From: Octadecabacter sp.
GTDB taxonomy: Bacteria > Pseudomonadota > Alphaproteobacteria > Rhodobacterales > Rhodobacteraceae
Length of the DNA stretch: 7,553 nt
NCBI GenBank assembly: GCA_018500065.2
Contig: JAHBAO020000321.1
Location: forward strand, 1 to 7,553
Reading direction: 5' to 3'
The translations under genes were made by a program, and so were the position numbers. Numbering within the stretch: position 1 is the first letter of the stretch; each line of letters begins with the position of its first letter. Shown piece after piece: positions 1 through 5,514 of the stretch. The notes under the pieces were generated by a model. It worked only from the letters and a program-made list of their open reading frames with translations, was not told where the DNA came from and did no database searches.

Positions 1-2
1 AT

Positions 3-521
3 GGGCTGGTCGAAGCTCTTCGCCGCAACGAAATCGACCGCATTGTCGGCATATTGAGGGGGCAAGCTTGTCCTGATGGGTTGAAAGAAGACTTCCTTTA
101 CAACGAGCGTTTTGTTGTGATTGCTCGAAAAGGTCATCCGTTACATGTCGAGGTTCCAGGAATTGATGCATTAGAGCAAACTAATTGGGTTGTCGCACCA
201 CATGGAACCCCTGTCCGTTCCTATTTCGAAACAGTGTTTTCCGATATTGGGGCTAGCCCGCCTACCCAAACCTGCGAGCTTTTGTCTTTTGGTTATGCTG
301 AACAGATGCTCGAGGTAAGCAATTCAGCCGCAGTATTGACCTATAGTGATCGCAAACTTGCGACGCTGCGCAGTGAGCTTGCAGAGGTCCGGACCGGCTT
401 TCCCGAGCAAACAGCTCAGATCGGTGTCTCAAGTCTCAAGACCGCTCCGACAAATCGCGCCCTGAATGAATTTGATCGAGTGCTCAAACGTCTTGTTCTC
501 GAGCAGAATCACGTCGATTAG
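3..521 (+). CDS. LysR-type transcriptional regulator, C-terminal effector-binding part (5'-truncated by the window edge)
   Basis: The frame is open from base 3 with no stop upstream, so this is the 3' part of a gene beginning outside the window; the TTG at 54 is an internal codon. About 172 residues are visible. They look like the substrate-binding domain of a LysR-type regulator: the stretch NERFVVIARKGHPL, then an L...W-V-V-P-GTPVR segment, an E-x-LS-x(5)-Q-M-L helix region, and a C-terminal PTNRALNEFDRVLKRL helix. The N-terminal winged helix-turn-helix is missing from view. Such proteins bind a pathway aromatic acid or intermediate and activate the adjacent operon; GalR, LigR and PcaQ are the obvious comparators. 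Unlike the usual divergent arrangement, this gene points the same way as the gal-type genes starting 261 bases downstream. I infer that it controls them. The specific effector cannot be read from the sequence. Confidence 0.85.
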   Translation, partial: GLVEALRRNEIDRIVGILRGQACPDGLKEDFLYNERFVVIARKGHPLHVEVPGIDALEQTNWVVAPHGTPVRSYFETVFSDIGASPPTQTCELLSFGYAEQMLEVSNSAAVLTYSDRKLATLRSELAEVRTGFPEQTAQIGVSSLKTAPTNRALNEFDRVLKRLVLEQNHVD

Positions 522-533
522 AGATACACCACG

Positions 534-561
534 TCCGCACGATGCGGGATCAGGGCATTTT
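534..561 (+). terminator. Possible weak terminator after the LysR-type gene
   Basis: A perfect 5-bp stem, CCGCA (535-539) and TGCGG (543-547), closes a 3-base loop. An outer U-G pair (534 with 548) is possible. A run of five T follows at 557-561. The T-run sits about nine bases beyond the stem, which is farther than in a canonical intrinsic terminator, so this is at best a weak one. Confidence 0.25.
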
Positions 562-566
562 TCTAT

Positions 567-610
567 CGGGCCGTTAGATCACCAAGCCGCCTGATCTGTT
601 CAGTGGCCCG
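567..610. repeat. Nested inverted repeats in the LysR-galB gap
   Basis: The outer arms CGGGCC (567-572) and GGCCCG (605-610) are perfect complements. Inside them lies a second perfect pair, AGATCA (576-581) and TGATCT (592-597), around a 10-base loop. The internal loop between the two stems is asymmetric (3 versus 7 bases). As RNA this could form one long hairpin downstream of the regulator gene. As DNA it could be a dyad operator. The sequence alone does not tell which. Confidence 0.4.
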
Positions 611-782
611 GCGCAAACACTTGGTTGCCGCCATTGTTAGAGAATCCGGTATCGCCCGGGATCAGCGCTCAGAAATTTCACCCTAATATATCAAAAGTGA
701 CATCAATAATTCAACAATAGCATGAGCCAAAACCCCACACTCGCGCTAAATTTGGCCAACAATTTAGAAGGGCTCAATCAAA
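611..782 (+). promoter_or_regulatory. Probable promoter/operator region of the gal-type operon
   Basis: No convincing open reading frame lies between the regulator and galB. The A+T-rich part (about 670-720) is the likeliest promoter. GTGACA at 697-702 matches the -35 consensus at five of six positions. The best -10-like hexamer, TAGCAT at 718-723, is four of six with a short 15-base spacer, so the assignment is weak. A short dyad TCAC (678-681)/GTGA (697-700) brackets this region and could be part of a LysR-type site, but no clean T-N11-A box stands out. Expression of the downstream genes is presumably driven from here. Confidence 0.35.
746..767. repeat. Inverted repeat directly before the galB ribosome site
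   Basis: CTAAATT (746-752) and AATTTAG (761-767) form a perfect 7-base dyad with an 8-base spacer. A separate perfect palindrome, TTGGCCAA, occupies 752-759 at its centre, offset by one base. The right arm ends just before the purine-rich ribosome-binding stretch GAAGGG at 767-772. It could be an operator half-site pair or a 5'-leader hairpin affecting galB translation. Confidence 0.45.
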
Positions 783-1514
783 ATGAGTGCAAAAAAAACA
801 GCCTTGGTGATCTCAGCACATGCCGCTGACTTTGTGTGGCGTTGTGGTGGGGCAATCGCTTTGCACCAGAAGCTTGGATATGAGGTCACCGTAGCGTGTC
901 TCTCATTTGGTGAACGTGGCGAGAGCGCCCGTCTTTGGAAAGAGGGCAACTCGCTCGACCAGGTGAAGGCAAATCGGCGCAACGAGGCCGAGAACGCCGC
1001 CAAAGCCCTTAATGTGCATGATATCCAGTTTCTCGATTTAGGTGATTATCCACTTGATCTGGGCAAGGATGCACAAGACCGCGTTGTTGACATCATTCGC
1101 AAAGTTCAACCCGCCTTCATGCTCAGCCATTCCCAGTATGACCCTTACAACACTGATCACATGCGTACGACCGAGTTCACACTCACTTGCCGGATGATTG
1201 CTCAGGCATGGGGCCATAATCCCGGCGAAAAGGTTCTGGGCGCTCCGCAGCTATATCTGTTCGAGCCGCACCAGACCGAGCAGATGGGGTGGAAACCTGA
1301 TCACTTCCTCGACATCACCGAGGTTTGGGACCAAAAGCGCGCCGCGATGGAATGCAACGAGGGGCAGATCCATTTGTGGGATTACTACACCCGTGTAGCC
1401 CAGCAGCGCGCCAATCACTTCAAGCGCAATTCAGGCGGCATGTCAGGCGGGCGCGACTGCAAGTATGCCGAAGGCTTCCAGTCGATTTTCCCACGCACTG
1501 TCGACGAACTTTAA
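783..1514 (+). CDS. galB: 4-Oxalomesaconate hydratase, PIG-L/LmbE-type zinc enzyme (GalB)
   Basis: A 243-residue PIG-L-superfamily protein, close in length to characterised GalB of Pseudomonas putida. The N-terminal metal motif is AHAADF (H13, D16), a variant of the family's AHPDDE, followed by a Gly-Gly at 22-23. The third probable zinc ligand is H126 in the NTDHMRT segment. Other family blocks are LSFGERGES (40-48) and the R-R-N-E-A helix (65-69). GalB adds water to the enol form of 4-oxalomesaconate to give 4-carboxy-4-hydroxy-2-oxoadipate in gallate and protocatechuate 4,5-cleavage; it is unrelated to the LigJ hydratase of sphingomonads. The enzyme is cytoplasmic, with no signal peptide. 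The start is set by ATG 783 behind GAAGGG (767-772). Most PIG-L proteins are deacetylases; the specific call rests on overall resemblance to GalB and on galC and galD lying in the same operon. Confidence 0.88.
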   Translation: MSAKKTALVISAHAADFVWRCGGAIALHQKLGYEVTVACLSFGERGESARLWKEGNSLDQVKANRRNEAENAAKALNVHDIQFLDLGDYPLDLGKDAQDRVVDIIRKVQPAFMLSHSQYDPYNTDHMRTTEFTLTCRMIAQAWGHNPGEKVLGAPQLYLFEPHQTEQMGWKPDHFLDITEVWDQKRAAMECNEGQIHLWDYYTRVAQQRANHFKRNSGGMSGGRDCKYAEGFQSIFPRTVDEL

Positions 1515-1546
1515 TCTCGACGGTCCATTTAGGGCTCATCTTAATT

Positions 1547-1602
1547 AACCCGCTTTTGCGCGAACAATCGGGTTTTCAATACGAAGCATTTGCTTTGAAA
1601 AC
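1547..1602 (+). promoter_or_regulatory. Two mutually exclusive hairpins between galB and the dioxygenase gene
   Basis: Hairpin A pairs AACCCG (1547-1552) with CGGGTT (1569-1574) and is followed by TT. Hairpin B pairs GTTTTCA (1572-1578) with TGAAAAC (1596-1602) and contains an inner stem AAGC (1584-1587)/GCTT (1592-1595) around ATTT. The two share bases 1572-1574, so only one can form fully at a time. Hairpin B ends four bases before the dioxygenase ribosome site (AAGGA, 1606-1610). This could be an attenuator-like or mRNA-stability element. It is a structural observation only, with no known family recognised. Confidence 0.35.
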
Positions 1603-1617
1603 TGTAAGGAAAGACAA

Positions 1618-2592
1618 ATGACCACGACACCAACAAACCCTTCGTTTGATCTAGCGCATCTTGGCCATGTTGAGGTGCTGACCGATAAGTTCGACGAAAG
1701 TTTGGCCTTCTTCACAGAGATTTATGGCCTGAAACTGTCCGGCTTGGATGAAAACAGTGCCTATCTTCGTGCGTGGGACGACTATGAGTTTTGTTCGCTC
1801 AAGCTGACGCGCTCAGATACCACTGGTGTCGGCCATATTGGTTATCGTGCAGCAAGTCCCGAGGCGCTGGAACGTCGCGTGGCGGCGATCGAGGCGTCAG
1901 ATTTCAAAACGCATGGCTGGATTGAAGGCGATATCAGTCACGGTCGCGCCTTCCGCTTTGAGGATCCATTTGGCCATATCTTCGAAATTTACTACGACAC
2001 CAACCGTGCTGCGCCCGAAGGCGAAGACACCCCAGCACTCAAGAACACTGCCAGCCGCTTTACGGGCGTGCCACCGCGCCGGATTGACCACTTGAACCTA
2101 TTGTCTTCGGATGTGACAGAATTCAAGCGGTTCATGGAAACCTGCCTTGGTTCCCGCGTTACCGAATATATCCAGCTTGATAATGGTCGTTTGGGTGGCT
2201 GCTGGTTCACAGTGAACAACAAAACCTACGATTTGGCCTGTACAGAAGAGCACGATGGTGGCCACGGTCGTTTCCACCACATCACCTATGCAACAGACCA
2301 GCGCGAAGACATCTTGCGCGCCGCCGATCTGTTCCTTGAGGCGGGTGTTCATATCGAAACCGGACCGCATAAACATGCCGTTCAGGGGACTTTCTTTCTT
2401 TATGTCTGGGAACCCGCCGGCAACCGCGTCGAGTTGGCAAATGCCGGTGCCCGGTTGATCCTTGCCCCCGACTGGGAGCCCGTTTGCTGGACCCAAGCTG
2501 ATCGTATGAAGGGTCAGGCCTGGGGTTTGAAGACGATTGAAAGTTTTCATACGCACGGCACGCCGCCGGTCAAAAAAGACGGCGCGGCGTAA
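1618..2592 (+). CDS. VOC-superfamily (type I) extradiol ring-cleavage dioxygenase, probable gallate/trihydroxybenzoate dioxygenase
   Basis: A 324-residue protein with two glyoxalase/VOC domains (about 12-130 and 152-285), the architecture of XylE and homoprotocatechuate 2,3-dioxygenase. The predicted iron ligands are H158 (RRIDHLNLL), H221 (RFHHITYATD) and E272 (GNRVELANAG). H253 and Y262 lie 19 and 10 residues before the glutamate, as the corresponding second-shell residues do in XylE. The usual catalytic His before the HH motif appears to be Y204. Family members open catechols beside one hydroxyl using Fe(II) and O2 in the cytoplasm. Lying between galB and galC-galD, with no other ring-cleavage gene in view, it is inferred to make 4-oxalomesaconate from gallate; a catechol, protocatechuate or 3-O-methylgallate substrate is possible. 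The ribosome site AAGGA (1606-1610) supports ATG 1618. Fold confidence is high; substrate confidence is moderate. Confidence 0.85.
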   Translation: MTTTPTNPSFDLAHLGHVEVLTDKFDESLAFFTEIYGLKLSGLDENSAYLRAWDDYEFCSLKLTRSDTTGVGHIGYRAASPEALERRVAAIEASDFKTHGWIEGDISHGRAFRFEDPFGHIFEIYYDTNRAAPEGEDTPALKNTASRFTGVPPRRIDHLNLLSSDVTEFKRFMETCLGSRVTEYIQLDNGRLGGCWFTVNNKTYDLACTEEHDGGHGRFHHITYATDQREDILRAADLFLEAGVHIETGPHKHAVQGTFFLYVWEPAGNRVELANAGARLILAPDWEPVCWTQADRMKGQAWGLKTIESFHTHGTPPVKKDGAA

Positions 2593-2615
2593 CAGGGCCC
2601 AAAGGAGGGCACAAT

Positions 2616-2660
2616 ATGGCCATCAAAAACATTTCAATGCCCATTCTGATGGCGCATTGA
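2616..2660 (+). CDS. 14-codon mini-ORF with a strong ribosome site (leader peptide or gene remnant)
   Basis: An ATG at 2616 stands six bases after AAGGAGGG (2602-2609), the strongest Shine-Dalgarno match in this operon. It opens a frame encoding MAIKNISMPILMAH and stops at TGA 2658-2660. galC then starts 16 bases later with its own weaker site (AAAGGA, 2665-2670). Translation is likely because the ribosome site is so good. The product may be a leader that couples dioxygenase and galC translation, or the stub left after deletion of a former gene. No function is recognised. The opening MAIKNISMP loosely recalls the start of lipoyl/biotinyl domains, but it is too short to claim. Confidence 0.4.
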   Translation: MAIKNISMPILMAH

Positions 2661-2676
2661 GCCGAAAGGAATAGTA

Positions 2677-3348
2677 ATGGCAGTTGTTTTGCAAAAAATC
2701 GAACGGGCCGACCGCGATCTGATCCGCCGCCTAGGAGAAGCTGGTGTGGCGACTGTTCACGAAGCTCAGGGGCGCACGGGCCTGATGGCCGCCAATATGC
2801 GTCCAATTCAACAAGATCTTGCGATTGCCGGTTCGGCGGTGACCATTTCAGCTGCCCCCGGCGACAATTGGATGATCCATGTGGCCATCGAACAGCTCCA
2901 GGATGGCGACGTGCTCGTACTGTCGCCAACTGCACCTTGCGACATGGGGTATTTCGGGGATTTACTGGCCACCTCGGCGCAGGCGCGCGGTTGTCACACG
3001 CTCATCATCGATGCGGGTGTGCGTGACACGCGCGACCTGAGGCAGATGGGTTTTAGTGTTTGGTCTACAGCTATTTCGGCGCAAGGCACTGTCAAAGAAA
3101 CTCTTGGATCGGTGAACGTGCCCATCGTTTGCGCAGGTGCTCTGGTTAATCCCGGCGATATCATCGTGGCCGATGACGACGGCGTCTGCGTGGTGCCACG
3201 CGACAACGCCGCGGCTGTTATGGAAAATACCCAAGCCCGTCTGGATGCCGAAGAAGCCAAGCGGGTGCGTTTAGCTGCAGGTGAACTGGGATTGGACATT
3301 TATGATATGCGTCCCCGGTTGGCCGAGAAGGGTCTGAAATATGTCTGA
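2677..3348 (+). CDS. galC: 4-Carboxy-4-hydroxy-2-oxoadipate (CHA) aldolase, RraA-like class II (GalC/LigK)
   Basis: A 223-residue protein of the HMG/CHA aldolase family, which shares the RraA fold. It carries the family's D-X20-R-D signature: D95, then R116-D117, within GYFGDLLATSAQARG and IIDAGVRDTRD. The acidic residue and Arg bind the divalent metal and pyruvyl moiety. Near the C-terminus are the DDDGVCVVPR turn (about 167-176) and a charged helix. The enzyme splits CHA into pyruvate and oxaloacetate, the last step of gallate and protocatechuate 4,5-cleavage; relatives also decarboxylate oxaloacetate. The ATG at 2677 is preceded by AAAGGA at 2665-2670. galC overlaps galD by eight bases, implying translational coupling. 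RraA itself, a regulator of RNase E, is about 160 residues and lacks this context, so the aldolase call is preferred. Confidence 0.92.
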   Translation: MAVVLQKIERADRDLIRRLGEAGVATVHEAQGRTGLMAANMRPIQQDLAIAGSAVTISAAPGDNWMIHVAIEQLQDGDVLVLSPTAPCDMGYFGDLLATSAQARGCHTLIIDAGVRDTRDLRQMGFSVWSTAISAQGTVKETLGSVNVPIVCAGALVNPGDIIVADDDGVCVVPRDNAAAVMENTQARLDAEEAKRVRLAAGELGLDIYDMRPRLAEKGLKYV

Positions 3349-4405
3349 CCGGTCTGAGGGCGTGCCGTGTACTTGGATGCGCGCAGGCACGTCTAAGGGA
3401 GCGTTTTTCCTCGCCTCTGACTTGCCTGCTGATCCCGAAGATCGGAATGCCCTTTTGCTACGAATTTTGGGGTCGCCCGATCCGCGTCAAATTGACGGGA
3501 TCGGTGGGGGCGATCCGCTAACGTCAAAGATAGCAATCCTGTCCCCATCTGACCGCGTAGACGCAGATGTGGACTATTTGTTCCTGCAGGTCTTTGTCGA
3601 ACAACCAATCGTGACCGATGCCCAGAATTGTGGGAATATCCTGGCAGGTGTCGGACCTGTGGCCATCGAACGCGGATTGATACAGGCGAGCGACAATCAG
3701 ACCACTGTTCGCATCCACATGCTAAACACAGGCGAGGTCGCAACAGCCAACATTAGTACACCGGATGGGCGCGTTAGTTATTCTGGCGAGGCCCGCATCG
3801 ACGGTGTTCCGGGACATCATGCACCAATTCCGTTGATGTTTGAGAACCTTGCCGGATCCATGTGCGGTGCTTTACTTCCGACTGGAAACCTGACGGATAT
3901 GGTCGAGGGCGTCGAGGTAACTTGTATCGACAATGGGATGCCAGTCGTCCTCATCAGCGCTTCGAATCTCGGCATTTGTGGCTCAGAAACCCGCGAAGCG
4001 CTCGACGGTAATGCAGATCTGAAACATCGGTTGGAAGCGATCCGATTGGCCGTCGGTCCTATGATGAACCTTGGCGATGTCGCGAAAAAAAGTGTGCCGA
4101 AAATGACCTTGCTGAGCGTATCTGATCAAGCGACAATTTCAACACGCAGTTTCATTCCGCATCGCTGTCATGCCACCATTGGCGTTTTTGCGGCCGTATC
4201 CGTGGCAACCGCCTGTGCAATGCCCGGCACCGTTGCATATCCTTTGGCAAACCAGCCCGTTGGGACAACATATTCAGTGGCTCACCCAACCGGCGCTGCC
4301 GACGTGCTGATCGAGATGAAGGGCGACGGAACGCTTCATCGTGCCGGAACTTTGCGCACCGCCCGGAAGCTTTTTGAAGGCAAGGTCTTTCCAAGAGATA
4401 TGTGA
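3341..4405 (+). CDS. galD: 4-Oxalomesaconate tautomerase, PrpF-like (GalD)
   Basis: A 354-residue protein of the PrpF/diaminopimelate-epimerase-like fold, about the length of P. putida GalD. Family blocks seen in order are PCTWMRAGTSKGAFF (9-23), RQIDGIGGGDPLTSK (49-63), VDYLFLQVFV (77-86) and TDAQNCGNILAGVGP (92-106), with a central NLGDVAKKSVPK segment and a HRCHATIGVFAAV stretch in the second half. GalD converts the keto form of 4-oxalomesaconate made by ring cleavage into the enol form that GalB hydrates. PrpF (2-methylaconitate isomerase) has the same fold, but the neighbouring galB and galC make the GalD role much more likely. The start ATG 3341 lies within galC in the shared ATGTCTGA, with AGAAGGG (3326-3332) as ribosome site. 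The enzyme is cytoplasmic, with no signal sequence. Confidence 0.92.
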   Translation: MSDRSEGVPCTWMRAGTSKGAFFLASDLPADPEDRNALLLRILGSPDPRQIDGIGGGDPLTSKIAILSPSDRVDADVDYLFLQVFVEQPIVTDAQNCGNILAGVGPVAIERGLIQASDNQTTVRIHMLNTGEVATANISTPDGRVSYSGEARIDGVPGHHAPIPLMFENLAGSMCGALLPTGNLTDMVEGVEVTCIDNGMPVVLISASNLGICGSETREALDGNADLKHRLEAIRLAVGPMMNLGDVAKKSVPKMTLLSVSDQATISTRSFIPHRCHATIGVFAAVSVATACAMPGTVAYPLANQPVGTTYSVAHPTGAADVLIEMKGDGTLHRAGTLRTARKLFEGKVFPRDM

Positions 4406-4624
4406 CCAGCGGTCTGCTGCGAATGGCTTTTGTCGCGCTTGGAGAACATTGCGCATAGATGAAATATCAATTTTGAAACCTCTTTTCTAAGTTTCGCATA
4501 AGTCAGCCAGCATGTTCTCATCTACCCAGTACATGAACACGCAGAGGGCGTCAGTCCTGCAAAGAAAAGCGTCAATGCCAGCTGCGGCAACGAAGGCGGT
4601 TCACCGTTCAGGTTGGGAGGGATT
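4406..4624 (+). promoter_or_regulatory. galD-purU intergenic region with a promoter-like element
   Basis: These 219 bases hold no credible gene. TTGAAA at 4473-4478 (five of six to the -35 consensus) and CATAAG at 4497-4502 (four of six to the -10) are separated by 18 bases and lie in the most A+T-rich part. A short dyad GAAAC (4475-4479)/GTTTC (4491-4495) with an 11-base spacer sits between the two hexamers, where an operator could lie. The gap suggests that purU and the demethylase gene form a second transcription unit. No clear terminator is seen after galD, so readthrough is also possible. Confidence 0.35.
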
Positions 4625-5473
4625 ATGGCAAATTACCGATTAAATCTAAAATGCCACAACACACTGGGAATCGTTGCCCGGGTGACTGCCTTACTCACTG
4701 AGCACGGTGCGAATATCACGGAAGCCCAGCAGTTTGACGATTTACAAACAGGTCTGTTTTTCATGCGCGTCGCGTTTGCGGTCGACAAATCACAACCAGA
4801 GCTAGCAAATATCTTTGCTCCTGTTGGCGATAGTTTCGGAATGGAATGGACATTGCGGGCCGCCGAAACCAAAAGGAAAGTTCTGATATTGGTCTCCAAG
4901 TTTGACCATTGCATGGGCGACCTTCTTTATCGCGTGCGGGTCGGCGAACTGAACATGGAGTCGGTCGGGATTGTTTCGAACCATCCGCGCGAAGCTTTGG
5001 TTTTGTCTACGGACGCTGGCATTCCGTACCATCACCTGCCGATCACCAAGGAAACAAAGCCGCAGCAGGAAGCGCAGATCAAACAGATTGTCGAGGAAAC
5101 TGGTGCCGAATTGATTTTGTTGGCACGGTACATGCAAATCCTGTCTGATGATTTTTCAAACTATCTTTCCGGTCGCTGCATCAACATTCACCATTCTTTC
5201 CTGCCCGGTTTCAAAGGGGCGAAACCTTATCATCAAGCGTATGATCGCGGGGTCAAGATGATTGGCGCAACGGCGCATTTCGTTACCGGTGACCTGGATG
5301 AAGGGCCGATCATTTATCAGGACGTAGAACATGTCAGCCATGCCGATACACCCGATAGCCTGGTCCGCAAAGGTCGTGACATCGAACGTCGTGTGTTCGC
5401 AAAAGCGGTAGGTTGGTATCTCGAAGATCGCATCTTTGTGAACAGCAACAAAACGGTTGTTTTCCAAGATTGA
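4625..5473 (+). CDS. purU: Formyltetrahydrofolate deformylase (PurU)
   Basis: A 282-residue protein with an N-terminal ACT domain (about 3-80) and a C-terminal formyltransferase-type catalytic domain (about 84-282). The catalytic Asn-His-Asp set of this fold is present as N187 and H189 in INIHHSFLPGF and D225 in GDLDEGPII. The 36-residue H-to-D spacing matches GAR transformylase. PurU hydrolyses 10-formyl-tetrahydrofolate to formate and tetrahydrofolate. Next to a tetrahydrofolate-dependent O-demethylase, the natural role is recycling the folate cofactor after the methyl group has been oxidised to the formyl level, rather than feeding purine synthesis; this is inference from context. A TTG twelve bases upstream is in frame but lies at the edge of the GGAGG ribosome site (4616-4620), so ATG 4625 is chosen. 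The next gene follows after 41 bases. Confidence 0.93.
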   Translation: MANYRLNLKCHNTLGIVARVTALLTEHGANITEAQQFDDLQTGLFFMRVAFAVDKSQPELANIFAPVGDSFGMEWTLRAAETKRKVLILVSKFDHCMGDLLYRVRVGELNMESVGIVSNHPREALVLSTDAGIPYHHLPITKETKPQQEAQIKQIVEETGAELILLARYMQILSDDFSNYLSGRCINIHHSFLPGFKGAKPYHQAYDRGVKMIGATAHFVTGDLDEGPIIYQDVEHVSHADTPDSLVRKGRDIERRVFAKAVGWYLEDRIFVNSNKTVVFQD

Positions 5474-5501
5474 CCAATTCCCACACTCACAAATAAATGC
5501 C

Positions 5502-5508
5502 AAGGAGG
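5502..5508 (+). promoter_or_regulatory. Ribosome-binding site fixing the O-demethylase start
   Basis: AAGGAGG lies six bases before ATG 5515. An earlier in-frame ATG at 5497 lies upstream of this site and has none of its own, so translation should begin at 5515 with MAETLEERL. Confidence 0.8.
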
Positions 5509-5514
5509 ACCATC

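Noticed and set aside
54..521. TTG 54 as the true start of the LysR-type gene
   Set aside because: The frame stays open and LysR-like back to base 3, so the gene is simply cut by the window edge.
2098..2556. A 152-codon minus-strand frame inside the dioxygenase gene
   Set aside because: It is antisense to a clear VOC gene, has no recognisable domain, and is explained as a codon-bias shadow.
2677..3348. RraA (RNase E inhibitor) as the identity of galC
   Set aside because: The D-X20-R-D signature, the greater length and the galB/galD context fit the aldolase branch of this fold.
3341..4405. PrpF (2-methylaconitate isomerase) as the identity of galD
   Set aside because: It has the same fold, but there are no methylcitrate-cycle genes nearby and it is coupled directly to galC.
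4613..4624. Upstream in-frame TTG as start of purU
   Set aside because: It lies at the edge of the GGAGG ribosome site and has no site of its own; ATG 4625 gives the normal ACT-domain N-terminus.
5497..5514. Upstream in-frame ATG as start of the O-demethylase
   Set aside because: The strong AAGGAGG lies downstream of it and is properly spaced for ATG 5515; the added MPRRTI has no family support.
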